Origin: Thermoleophilia bacterium
Lineage (GTDB): Bacteria > Actinomycetota > Thermoleophilia > Miltoncostaeales > Miltoncostaeaceae
Assembly: GCA_020438485.1 (NCBI GenBank)
Contig: JAGQUM010000010.1
Span: 1 to 48,502, forward strand
Direction of reading: 5' to 3'
DNA: 48,502 nucleotides
In this document: piece by piece, positions 13,687-20,929 of the stretch
Layout of the letters: each line of letters starts with the position of its first letter
How positions within the stretch are numbered: position 1 is the stretch's first letter
Made by a program: the position numbers and the translations under genes
Notes under the pieces: generated by a model
What the model saw: the letters and a program-made list of their open reading frames with translations, nothing else
Database searches by the model: none
Told to the model about the DNA's origin: nothing

Positions 13687-15768
13687 ATGAGCACACACAT
13701 CCCCTCCCCCTCACGCCCCGACGAGATCCGCAACGTGGTCCTGGTGGGACCCGGCGAGTCCGGGAAGTCCACGCTGTTCGACCACCTCGTCGCCGCCCGC
13801 ACCCCGGGTCATCGCGCCAAGGACGACCACGCCCGCAGCGTCGGCGTCAACCTGGTGGCGTTCCGCAGCGGCCCCGTCGCCGTGAACCTGCTCGACACGC
13901 CGGGCCACCCCGACTTCGTGGGCGACGTCCGCGCCGGCCTGCGCGCCGCCGACGCCGCGGTCTTCGTGGTGTCGGCCGCCGACGGCATCGACGAGGCCAC
14001 GCGGATGCTGTGGAGGGAGTGCGATGTGCTCGGCATCCCGCGCGCCATCGCCGTGAGCAAGCTCGAGACCCAGCGCAGCGACTTCGCCGCCACCGTGGCC
14101 ACGTGCCAGCGGGCGTTCGGCGACGCGCAGCCCCTCTGCTTCCCGCTGGTCGACGCCGAACGCGTCGCGGGCGTGATCGACCTGCTGTCCCGCGTCATCC
14201 ACACCGGCTCCGGCAAGGGCACCGACCGAGAGCCCACCGCCGAGGAGGCGGAGCTCATCGACGAGTACCGGGGCGCGCTGATCGAGTCGATCATCGAGGA
14301 GTCCGAGGACGAGGCGATGCTCGAGCGTTACCTGTCCGGAGAGGAGATCGACGAGTCCACGCTGGAGGACGACCTCCGCGCCGCCGTCACGACCGGGTCG
14401 TTCTTCCCCATCGTCCCGGTGCACGCCATCGGCGACATCGGCGTGGAGCAGATCCTGTCGCTCATCGAGCACGGCTTCCCGTCGCCCGCCCAAGTGGCCC
14501 TTCCCGTCGTGACCACGCCCGACGGGGGCGGCTTCGGAGAGATCACGTGCGACCCGCACGGTCCACTGGTGGCCGAGGTCATCCGTACGAGCACCGACCA
14601 GTACATCGGCCGCCTGTCGCTGGTGCGCGTGTTCTCGGGCACGCTCGCGCCCGACCAGCCCGTGCACGTCTCGGGGCACCTCGAGCACTTCGTGGGCCAC
14701 ACGCTCGAGGGCCACCCGGGCCACGACTCCGACGACGATCGCGTGGGCACCGTGTCGACGCCCGTCGGCCACGAGACGCACCCCAAGGAGCGGGTCATCG
14801 CGGGCGACATGGCACTGGTGACCAAGCTGGCCCACGCGGAGACCAGCGACACGCTGTCCACGAAGGAGATGCCCGCGCTGGTGGAGCCGTGGGTGCTGCC
14901 CGAGCCACTGCTGCCCGTGGCCATCCACGCCAAGTCGTCCAACGACGAGGAGAAGCTCTCCACCGCCCTTCACCGCCTGGTGGCCGAGGACGTCACGATG
15001 CGCATGGAGCACAACCCCGACACGCATCAGCTGGTGTTGTGGGCCATGGGCCCGTCGCACGTGGACGAGCTGATCGCGCGCCTCAAGGACCGCTTCCACG
15101 TGGAGGTGGAGGTCGAACCGCTGAGGACCGCGCTGCGGGAGACGTTCGTGAAGGCGTGCACGGCCAAGGGCCGCCTGGTGAAGCAATCCGGGGGTCACGG
15201 CCAGTACGCCGTGTGCGACATCGAGATCGAGCCGCTCGAGCGCGGCGCCGGCATCGAATTCGTCGACAAGGTGGTGGGCGGCGCCGTCCCGCGTAAGTTC
15301 ATCCCCTCGGTCGAGAAGGGCGTCCGAGCCCAGCTGGACAGGGGGCTGCTGGCCGGTTACCCGGTGGTGGACGTCCGCGTCACGCTGGTCGACGGCAAGG
15401 CCCACTCGGTGGATTCGTCGGACATGGCGTTTCAGACCGCCGGTGCCCAGGCGCTGCGCGAGGCCGTCACCGATGCCACCGTCGCCCTGCTGGAGCCCAT
15501 CGACGCCGTCGACATCACGGTGGGCGACGAGATGGTGGGCGCCGTGCTGGCCGATCTGCGCGGCCGCCGCGGCCAGGTGGTGGGCACGGAGCCCGCCGAG
15601 ATGGAGGCTCACACCGTCGTGCACGCGGAGGTGCCGCAGCACGAGCTGTCGCGCTACCCCATCGACCTGCGCGCCGTGTCGCACGGCACGGGCACGTTCA
15701 CCCGCACGCTCGTGCGCTACGACTACATGCCGCCCAACCTGGCACGCGAACTCACCGAGCCGGGGTGA
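13687..15768 (+). CDS. Elongation factor G-like GTPase (FusA2/EF-G-II type)
   Basis: This 693-residue protein has the EF-G domain order: G domain (P-loop GPGESGKSTL, G3 DTPGHPDFVG), domain II around residues 300-380, then domains III-V with FVKACTAKGRLVKQSGGHGQ and RGRRGQVVGTEP. It is not canonical EF-G. Switch I has no RGITI motif (ARSVGVNLVAF stands there) and G4 NKxD is SKLE (IAVSKLETQRSD). The divergence is typical of actinobacterial FusA2-type paralogs, whose role in translation or ribosome stress is poorly understood. ATG 13687 gives the normal N-terminus; the frame is open further upstream but without domain content. No ribosomal-protein genes flank it, another argument against the main fusA. 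Confidence 0.85.
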   Translation: MSTHIPSPSRPDEIRNVVLVGPGESGKSTLFDHLVAARTPGHRAKDDHARSVGVNLVAFRSGPVAVNLLDTPGHPDFVGDVRAGLRAADAAVFVVSAADGIDEATRMLWRECDVLGIPRAIAVSKLETQRSDFAATVATCQRAFGDAQPLCFPLVDAERVAGVIDLLSRVIHTGSGKGTDREPTAEEAELIDEYRGALIESIIEESEDEAMLERYLSGEEIDESTLEDDLRAAVTTGSFFPIVPVHAIGDIGVEQILSLIEHGFPSPAQVALPVVTTPDGGGFGEITCDPHGPLVAEVIRTSTDQYIGRLSLVRVFSGTLAPDQPVHVSGHLEHFVGHTLEGHPGHDSDDDRVGTVSTPVGHETHPKERVIAGDMALVTKLAHAETSDTLSTKEMPALVEPWVLPEPLLPVAIHAKSSNDEEKLSTALHRLVAEDVTMRMEHNPDTHQLVLWAMGPSHVDELIARLKDRFHVEVEVEPLRTALRETFVKACTAKGRLVKQSGGHGQYAVCDIEIEPLERGAGIEFVDKVVGGAVPRKFIPSVEKGVRAQLDRGLLAGYPVVDVRVTLVDGKAHSVDSSDMAFQTAGAQALREAVTDATVALLEPIDAVDITVGDEMVGAVLADLRGRRGQVVGTEPAEMEAHTVVHAEVPQHELSRYPIDLRAVSHGTGTFTRTLVRYDYMPPNLARELTEPG

Positions 15769-15776
15769 CCCGCGCG

Positions 15777-15804
15777 GTGGGACGCCCCCACGGGGGCGCC
15801 CCAC
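15777..15804. terminator. Bidirectional hairpin terminator
   Basis: GTGGG-A-CGCCCCC (15777-15789) pairs with GGGGGCG-C-CCCAC (15792-15804) with a single A:C mismatch. It lies exactly between the convergent EF-G-like and choice-of-anchor L genes. Confidence 0.55.
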
Positions 15805-15815
15805 GGCGGCACGGC

Positions 15816-17030
15816 CTAGCGCGCGGGGCCGACCGGCACGCCCGTCAAGCGGCAGTCGGACGCGCCGGAGTTCGGCGTGCCGCGACGCTTGGTCGCGCAC
15901 ACGTACAGCGGCAGCACCCGGCGCCTGGTCACGTCGAGCGTCCGGGTGGGGCGCAGCCGCAACGTGGCGACGCCGTTCTTGTCGGTGGCGCTCTGGACGG
16001 GGCGCACGAGGCCGTTGGGCACGCTGCGGACCCGCACGCGAGCGCCGCGTACCAGGTAGCCACGGCTGTCGGCCACCTGCACGTTCATCCGCGCGCCGCT
16101 GGCCGTGCGAATCCGGGCCGGCGTCACGCGCGGGGGCTTCACCGCGAGCCGGATCGGCATGAACACCTGCGAGTCGGGAATCGACACCCGGTTGCCGGAC
16201 ACCAAGAGGGCCCCCGCCGGCTGGGCCTGGCTGGTGTCGACCGCGACGCCCCGTGTGCAGGGCGTCAACCGCGACAGCTGCAGGCGGTCGATGAGGACGG
16301 CCGAGTCGAAGACCCTGTCGCCCTGATCCAGGATGGTCAGGTAGAGGCGGTGCGGGCCGGGGGTGATCGGCGTGGCCGCCCGCAGGCGGCGTGTGGCCGC
16401 GTCGAACGTGGTGCCTGACGCCTCGGACGGGCTCACCGACAGGTCACCGATCGCGTTCACCGTTATGGGCCTGCCCTGCAGGTCGGCGGCGAAGTTGGCG
16501 GGTGCCTCCAGGTACGGGGCCTGCGTGCGCTCGGCCGTCCAGGTGTTCTGGTCGAGCTCGGCGATGAACGCGTCGTTGTACTGCGAGCCCACCCACTCGG
16601 GGAACTCCTCGGACAGGAAGCGAAACCCGAACGTCAGGCAGCTGGCGGTGGCGGGCACGTTGAGGTCGATGCGCAGGGTCGTGACGTCGCGCGCGCCGCG
16701 GTACCGGGCGGGGCTGAGCTCGGTTCCCGTGAAGCCGTCAGCGTTGGGCTTCAGGATGTCGTTGCTGTTGCCGGTGCTCAGGATGGCGAACCTGTCGCCG
16801 CTGGTCGGGAACTGCCCCAGCGACGTCGTCGAGATCGCCACGGAGTTGCCGCCCCCGGGAATGGTCTCGAACGCCGCACCCGTGACGATATTGGGGTTGT
16901 CCGCGATGGCCCGGGCCACCGCGCGGGCATCCCGGCTGGGCGTCACGGCGGCGGCGCCCACGCCCGCCCCCACCAGGCTCGCGGCGACGCCCGCGCTGAC
17001 CATCCCGCGTCGACTCATCTGATATCCCAT
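15816..17030 (-). CDS. Secreted choice-of-anchor L domain protein, probable Tat or Sec substrate
   Basis: This 404-residue exported protein has an N-terminus with a twin Arg before a hydrophobic Val/Gly/Ala core (MSRRGMVSAGVAASLVGAGV), so export by Tat or Sec is likely. The central domain (about residues 35-260) has the choice-of-anchor L hallmark FRFLSEEFPEWVGSQYNDAF, preceded by NIVTGAAFETIPGGG. It is a beta-rich extracellular module of unknown ligand. The C-terminal part (about 300-375) looks like an Ig-like or carboxypeptidase-regulatory-like fold (RVRSVPNGLVRPVQSATDKN). Two Cys near the end (YVCATKRR and SDCRLTG) could form a disulphide. AGGAG lies 10 nt before the ATG at 17030. It is probably surface-exposed or adhesive; no sortase or PEP anchor is visible. 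Confidence 0.75.
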   Translation of the reverse strand: MGYQMSRRGMVSAGVAASLVGAGVGAAAVTPSRDARAVARAIADNPNIVTGAAFETIPGGGNSVAISTTSLGQFPTSGDRFAILSTGNSNDILKPNADGFTGTELSPARYRGARDVTTLRIDLNVPATASCLTFGFRFLSEEFPEWVGSQYNDAFIAELDQNTWTAERTQAPYLEAPANFAADLQGRPITVNAIGDLSVSPSEASGTTFDAATRRLRAATPITPGPHRLYLTILDQGDRVFDSAVLIDRLQLSRLTPCTRGVAVDTSQAQPAGALLVSGNRVSIPDSQVFMPIRLAVKPPRVTPARIRTASGARMNVQVADSRGYLVRGARVRVRSVPNGLVRPVQSATDKNGVATLRLRPTRTLDVTRRRVLPLYVCATKRRGTPNSGASDCRLTGVPVGPAR

Positions 17031-17133
17031 CGCGGTTATGCTCCTTGTGATCGTTGTTACATAATCTCGGCGTTACCCCGGACGGGTCCCGCCCACACGC
17101 GACCCGACTTCTCTGGAGCTTCGGAGCCGCCCG

Positions 17134-17688
17134 ATGACAGACACCGCCCTGCAGGTCGTGCGCGCCGACATCACCACCCTGGACGTGGACGCCATCGTCA
17201 ACGCCGCCAACGAGACGCTGCTCGGCGGCGGCGGCGTCGACGGGGCCATCCACCGCGTGGCGGGGCCCGGGCTGCTCGAGGAGTGCCGGCAGGTGGGGGG
17301 CTGCCCCACTGGGGAGGCCCGCATCACCGGCGCATACGGCCTGCCCGCGCGCTGGGTTATTCACACCGTCGGCCCCGTGTGGCGCGGCGGCCACCGGGAC
17401 GAGCCGCGGCTGCTGGCGGAGTGCTACCGGGCCAGCCTGTCCCTGGCCGACGCGGCCGGAGCCCGTTCGGTGGCGTTCCCGTGCATCAGCACGGGGGTCT
17501 ACCGCTATCCCGCCGACGCGGCGTGCGACGTGGCTCTGGCGGCGGTCCGCGGCGCCGCGACCCGCGTGGCGCGGGTGCTGTTCTGCTGCTTTCGCGACGA
17601 CGACGTCGCCCGGTACCGGCGCCGGATCGCCGCGTGGGCCGACGGGCCATTGCCCGGTGGCCCGGCCGGGGGTACGTTCGAGGTATGA
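17134..17688 (+). CDS. Macrodomain protein (MacroD/YmdB-type ADP-ribose hydrolase)
   Basis: This 184-residue single macrodomain should remove ADP-ribose from proteins or hydrolyse O-acetyl-ADP-ribose. The ligand-binding elements are complete. [19 protein letters not shown] (residues about 24-42) includes the catalytic-loop Asn and [26 protein letters not shown] is the adenine-side strand, IHTVGPVW follows, and [10 protein letters not shown] (about residue 113) is the diphosphate loop. ATG 17134 follows a GGAG about 15-18 nt upstream. Its stop overlaps the downstream acetyltransferase start by 4 bp (ATGA), so the two are coupled. No ADP-ribosyltransferase toxin is adjacent, so general ADP-ribose housekeeping is likelier than an antitoxin role. 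Confidence 0.92.
   Translation: MTDTALQVVRADITTLDVDAIVNAANETLLGGGGVDGAIHRVAGPGLLEECRQVGGCPTGEARITGAYGLPARWVIHTVGPVWRGGHRDEPRLLAECYRASLSLADAAGARSVAFPCISTGVYRYPADAACDVALAAVRGAATRVARVLFCCFRDDDVARYRRRIAAWADGPLPGGPAGGTFEV
17673..17678 (+). promoter_or_regulatory. Possible internal -10 (TACGTT) ahead of the GNAT gene
   Basis: TACGTT ends 6 nt before the ATG at 17685, inside the macrodomain gene. It matches the leaderless geometry seen elsewhere but could be chance. Confidence 0.3.
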
Positions 17689-18194
17689 CCGTCCGCCCCG
17701 TCACCGCACTGGACGCCCCCGCCTGCGCCTCCATCTACGCCCCATCCGTCGAGGGCTCGGCCATCTCGTTCGAGGAGGTGGCGCCCGACGCGCGCGAGAT
17801 GCTGGGGCGCATGGACCACTCCATCGCGTGGCGGGTGGACGAGCGGGACGGCGTGATCGCCGGGTTCGCCTACGCGGGCCGGCATCGGGAGCGTGCGGCG
17901 TACCGCTGGGCCGTGGACGTCGCCGTGTACGTCGACCCGGCCTTCCGCCGCCAGGGCGTGGGACGCGCGCTGTACGCCGACCTGCTGCCCGCCGTCACCA
18001 GGCTCGGCTACTTCCGGGCCTACGCGGGCATCACGCTGCCCAACGCGGCCAGCGTCGGCCTGCACGAGGCGGTCGGCTTCACGCCGGTGGGCGTCTACCG
18101 TCGCGTGGGCTGGAAGCACGGGGCGTGGCACGACGTGGGCTGGTGGGAACTCGACCTGCGCGGTGACGAGGTTCCCCCGGGCGCGGTGGCTTAA
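17685..18194 (+). CDS. GNAT N-acetyltransferase (phosphinothricin/YncA-like)
   Basis: This 169-residue acetyl-CoA-dependent N-acetyltransferase resembles the PAT/YncA group that acetylates amino acids or phosphinothricin-like compounds. It begins [20 protein letters not shown] and has [11 protein letters not shown] near residue 27, typical of that group. Motif A is [20 protein letters not shown] (about 83-102), which binds the pyrophosphate of CoA. The C-terminus [20 protein letters not shown] then [20 protein letters not shown] matches the family closely. It is coupled to the macrodomain gene. An acquired resistance role is possible, but physiological amino-acid acetylation is more common. 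Confidence 0.9.
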   Translation: MTVRPVTALDAPACASIYAPSVEGSAISFEEVAPDAREMLGRMDHSIAWRVDERDGVIAGFAYAGRHRERAAYRWAVDVAVYVDPAFRRQGVGRALYADLLPAVTRLGYFRAYAGITLPNAASVGLHEAVGFTPVGVYRRVGWKHGAWHDVGWWELDLRGDEVPPGAVA

Positions 18195-18565
18195 GGCCGC
18201 GCAGCCGGCGCGGTCCCGTGCGCATCGGCCAACGCCGTCGGGGAGCCCGCCGGCACGGCAACCGCTCGGCGCACCGGGCGGCGACGGCCGTCGCCGCGCC
18301 CACCGCCACGGCAGCGTTGGCCGCGTCCGTGCGGGCGTCCCGTCGGGCGCACCGTCGCCGGCGGAGTGCGCGGTGGCCGGCGCGTTGCACGAGCTGCCGG
18401 CGGCGGCGCGATGGGTGCCGGCTCGCGAGCGACATCGCCCGGGCTCCGCCCCGGCGGATGCCGGTGCAGAGCGCCACCCCGCTCGCGGGCTGCCGAGCGC
18501 TCTGCGGGGCGCGGCCGCGGAAACGTCGCCCCTCGGTGCCGACGCCCACCGGGCCCGTTAACGCC
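18195..18565. other. Intergenic stretch, possibly decayed coding sequence
   Basis: No intact gene is seen. On the plus strand, peptide-like segments change frame: RSAHRAATAVAAPTATAALA (about 18260-18330) and then, in another frame, ECAVAGALHELPAAARWVPA (about 18365-18425). This is weak evidence of a remnant and could be GC-rich noise. Confidence 0.25.
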
Positions 18566-18595
18566 GTCGGGGCGGGCCCGAAGGCCCGCCCCGAC
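18566..18595 (-). terminator. UUCG-capped 13-bp hairpin, terminator of the nitroreductase gene
   Basis: A perfect 13-bp stem (18566-18578 with 18583-18595) has loop CGAA on the plus strand, that is TTCG within C(TTCG)G when read leftward. This ultrastable tetraloop indicates it acts in minus-strand RNA. It begins 26 nt past the nitroreductase stop. Confidence 0.65.
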
Positions 18596-18621
18596 GAGGA
18601 CGCTCGAACGTGCGGGGAGGG

Positions 18622-19635
18622 TTACTCGCCCAGGAACTTCTTGACGTCGAGGCCGTGCTCCTCCATGAGCTTGCGGAACGTGTCCTTCATCTCCTCGGGG
18701 TAGTCGGGGAGGTCGCCGTGCTTGAGGACCTCCTCGGCCCGCTCCTTGATGTTGGGGCCGAAGTCCCAGTCCTCGTCGTTCATGAGGCGCTTGATCTCGC
18801 GCTCGGGCCACGACACCACGCCCGGGTCGCGGTGGAAGCGGGCGGCCAGCTCGTCGACCTGCTCGAAGCGACCGGCGACGGGGGCCTGCTCCTGGATCAT
18901 GCCCTTCTGGCGCAGCGCCTCGTCCACGGCGGGGTCGGGCAACAGCGGCGTGCCGTGCTCGTCCTTGTGGAACAGCTTCTCGTACTTGAGGCGCACGCGC
19001 TGGCCACCGCCGTCGGCGTTCTCGAGCGGATAGCCGACCGCGTGGCCCCACGTGAAGCGGTAGTGCGGCGGCAGGCCGAAGGCCTTCTCGATGCCGCCCG
19101 GCTTACGGCCGAACGCGATGAGGATGGAGTACACGTCCTGCGACACGCCGGCCAGCATGGCCTGCGCGACGGCCTGGCCCGACTCGAAGCGCAGCAGGTT
19201 CTCGGTGCGCTCCGTCGGGAAGCTCATCAGACGCGGCACGGTCTGCGTCATGGTGAACTCGTAGTTCCAGCCGTGGTACTTGGTGAGGGCGCCCGACAGG
19301 GCCAGCGTCGACAGGCCGTCGTTGGCGCGGCCATACCAGGCGTTGAGGTTCGTCAGCCAGAAGATCAGGTGCGAGCTCTGGTTGATGATCTGGACGTTGA
19401 AGCCCGAGACGCACTCCTCGATCTCGTCCCAGATCTCGCAGGTGTCCTTGTCGACGACGATCGCCTCGGTGGCGTTGATGTTGCCCTGGCAGGACGCGAG
19501 GCGCCCCGCCTGCAGCATCGTCTGGATCTTCCAGTCCTCGACCCGCCGGTCCGGATCGAAGTACCGGATGCTTCGACGGTCGCCGATCGCCTTGAGTGTC
19601 GGCTTGTCCGAGATGTCAGAAGCGCTGAGCGACAC
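18622..19635 (-). CDS. Nitroreductase-family flavoprotein, long form with C-terminal extension
   Basis: This 337-residue protein is longer than the usual 170-230 residues. The N-terminal nitroreductase signature is clear (GDRRSIRYFDPDRRVEDWKI, then LQAGRLASCQGNINATEAIV), with the RRSxR FMN-phosphate contact and an NTR core to about residue 215 (WGHAVGYPLENADGGGQRV). A helical, highly charged tail follows, ending HGLDVKKFLGE. It should be a flavin-dependent NAD(P)H reductase or related redox enzyme; the substrate is unknown. Amino-acid usage (many Asn, Gln, Lys, Phe and Tyr) is unlike its Ala/Arg-rich neighbours, which may mean transfer or high expression. The GTG at 19635 has AGGGGG 6 nt upstream. 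A UUCG hairpin ends the transcript. Confidence 0.8.
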   Translation of the reverse strand: MSLSASDISDKPTLKAIGDRRSIRYFDPDRRVEDWKIQTMLQAGRLASCQGNINATEAIVVDKDTCEIWDEIEECVSGFNVQIINQSSHLIFWLTNLNAWYGRANDGLSTLALSGALTKYHGWNYEFTMTQTVPRLMSFPTERTENLLRFESGQAVAQAMLAGVSQDVYSILIAFGRKPGGIEKAFGLPPHYRFTWGHAVGYPLENADGGGQRVRLKYEKLFHKDEHGTPLLPDPAVDEALRQKGMIQEQAPVAGRFEQVDELAARFHRDPGVVSWPEREIKRLMNDEDWDFGPNIKERAEEVLKHGDLPDYPEEMKDTFRKLMEEHGLDVKKFLGE

Positions 19636-19723
19636 GCGGAACCCCCTGATTGGGTGAGTTGTGGTTGCCCCCGAGGGGGCCGGGAAAAGCGGCGACGCGA
19701 GCCCGCACCGCGCCTTCGTTCAC

Positions 19724-19729
19724 TCTATA
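19724..19729 (-). promoter_or_regulatory. -10 element (TATAGA) for the nitroreductase gene
   Basis: TATAGA on the minus strand lies about 90 nt before the GTG at 19635, in an unusually AT-containing patch. The -35 is unclear. The leader of roughly 80 nt contains a GCCCCC/GGGGGC-type small hairpin near 19665. Confidence 0.4.
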
Positions 19730-19777
19730 CAGACTGCGTTGCGGTTGTAGCGATCGATTCGACTGGTGAGACGGGCG

Positions 19778-20455
19778 TCACGCCGCGGGGTCCGCGGCCT
19801 CGCCGCGACCGTGTCCGTAGGCGTCGTCGTGGACGAACGTGCGCCACGGCCGGCCGTTGCGCAGAGCCGGCGGCCGGCCCTCGGGAAACCGCGTCGGGTA
19901 TCCGACGGGGGTCAGCACGACCGGACGGACGTCGTCGGGTATCTCCAGCGCCGCCCGCAGGCGCTGCTCCTCCAACTGCCAGAACGCCGTGGTGGGGCAC
20001 GTGCCGAGCCCCACCGCCCGGGCCGCCAGCATGAGGTTCTCCATGGCGAACGCGACGCTCATCACGTCGTCGAGCGGCCCGGTCTGCGCCATCTCGGGCG
20101 GGTACTCGCGTCGGGGCGTGACGCAACCGAGCACCCACACCGGAACGTGCCGGTACGTCGCCAGCAGCCGCTCGGCGTTGCCCCGGGCCCAGGCCGCGTG
20201 GGCCTCGTCATCCGCCCCCTCGGCACGCGGCCGGTTGATGGCGAAGTAACGCGCGCCGCCGTCGATGACGATCTCGGCCACACGCCGCCCGAGGTCGGGG
20301 TCGCGCACGACCACGAGGTCCCACGCCTGGGCGCCGCTGCCCGTCGGCGCCGCCAGCGCCAGCCTCAGCAACCGGTCGAGCACGTCGTCGGGCACCGGCC
20401 GGTCCGTGTAGTCCCGCACGGCCCTTCGCCCCCGGATCGCCGCCGCAACGTCCAC
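19778..20455 (-). CDS. Nitroreductase family protein (short form)
   Basis: This 225-residue FMN-dependent NAD(P)H oxidoreductase has IRGRRAVRDYTDRPVPDDVL near the N-terminus (the RRAVR FMN contact) and ALAAPTGSGAQAWDLVVV, the canonical second strand. The C-terminal half has ARAVGLGTCPTTAFW and PVVLTPVGYPTRFPEGRP, the family ending. A GTG at 20455 preceded by GGAGG (spacing 5) is chosen over the longer frame from 20524, whose first residues are unstructured and overlap the divergent gene's promoter. Its stop is 142 bp before the long nitroreductase gene, which has its own promoter. Possible roles include quinone, nitroaromatic or deazaflavin-linked reduction. Confidence 0.88.
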   Translation of the reverse strand: MDVAAAIRGRRAVRDYTDRPVPDDVLDRLLRLALAAPTGSGAQAWDLVVVRDPDLGRRVAEIVIDGGARYFAINRPRAEGADDEAHAAWARGNAERLLATYRHVPVWVLGCVTPRREYPPEMAQTGPLDDVMSVAFAMENLMLAARAVGLGTCPTTAFWQLEEQRLRAALEIPDDVRPVVLTPVGYPTRFPEGRPPALRNGRPWRTFVHDDAYGHGRGEAADPAA

Positions 20456-20514
20456 GTTCGCCTCCTCGGTCGCGATGTCCCCGGAAACGGTGGCCGCGCG
20501 CGGCGCCGAACGGG

Positions 20515-20520
20515 TAGGCT
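20515..20520 (+). promoter_or_regulatory. -10 element (TAGGCT), leaderless transcript
   Basis: TAGGCT ends 7 nt before the ATG at 20528, so transcription should begin at or next to the A of the start codon. Confidence 0.55.
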
Positions 20521-20527
20521 GCATCCT

Positions 20528-20887
20528 ATGCCGACTCTTCTCTTCATCACCGTGCCGACCGAGGAAGTCCTCAACAAGGAGGGCAAGGTTCGTTTCCCCG
20601 GTTCGGAGAGGGCCACCGAGCAGCTCAAGGAGGCGGGCTGGGACGTCACCGTCGCCGAGCCCGTGTGGCCCGCCGTGCTCGAGCAGGCCAACGAGCTGAA
20701 GCCCGACGCGATCCTCGTGTCGTGCTACAAGCGCACCCCGCGCAGCCGCGACGCCGCGTCGATGCTGTCGCGCATGCAGGACCGCCCCGTGTACACGGTG
20801 GGCGTGCTGCAGAAGGACGACGCGTTCCGCACCATGGCGCCGGACGTCGAGGTCCTCACCGGCATCAGCAAGCTGCCCCAGTCGTAG
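20528..20887 (+). CDS. Conserved-looking small alpha/beta protein of unknown function
   Basis: This 119-residue protein starts MPTLLFITVPTEEVLNKEGK and has alternating strands and helices: LLFITVP, a helix around ATEQLKEAG, WDVTVAEPVW, a helix VLEQANELK, DAILVSCYKR and PVYTVGVLQ. The layout suggests a small Rossmann or flavodoxin-like fold such as a response-regulator or B12-binding domain, but I see no phospho-acceptor set or cofactor motif. Composition is balanced and the codons are normal for this genome. It appears to be transcribed without a leader and is divergent from the short nitroreductase gene. I do not recognise a named family. Confidence 0.65.
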   Translation: MPTLLFITVPTEEVLNKEGKVRFPGSERATEQLKEAGWDVTVAEPVWPAVLEQANELKPDAILVSCYKRTPRSRDAASMLSRMQDRPVYTVGVLQKDDAFRTMAPDVEVLTGISKLPQS

Positions 20888-20898
20888 GAACCGGGCCG

Positions 20899-20921
20899 CC
20901 CCGGGCGCATCGCGCCCGGGG
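20899..20921. terminator. Hairpin between convergent genes
   Basis: CCCCGGGCGC (20899-20908) pairs perfectly with GCGCCCGGGG (20912-20921) around ATC. It serves the unknown gene at 20528-20887 and mutS2 from opposite sides. There is no U-tract. Confidence 0.55.
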
Positions 20922-20929
20922 CCACGCCG

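Noticed and set aside
17134-18194. Macrodomain-GNAT pair as a DarTG or DUF4433-like toxin-antitoxin system
   Set aside because: The partner is a clear PAT/YncA-type acetyltransferase rather than an ADP-ribosyltransferase toxin, and neither protein has toxin hallmarks.
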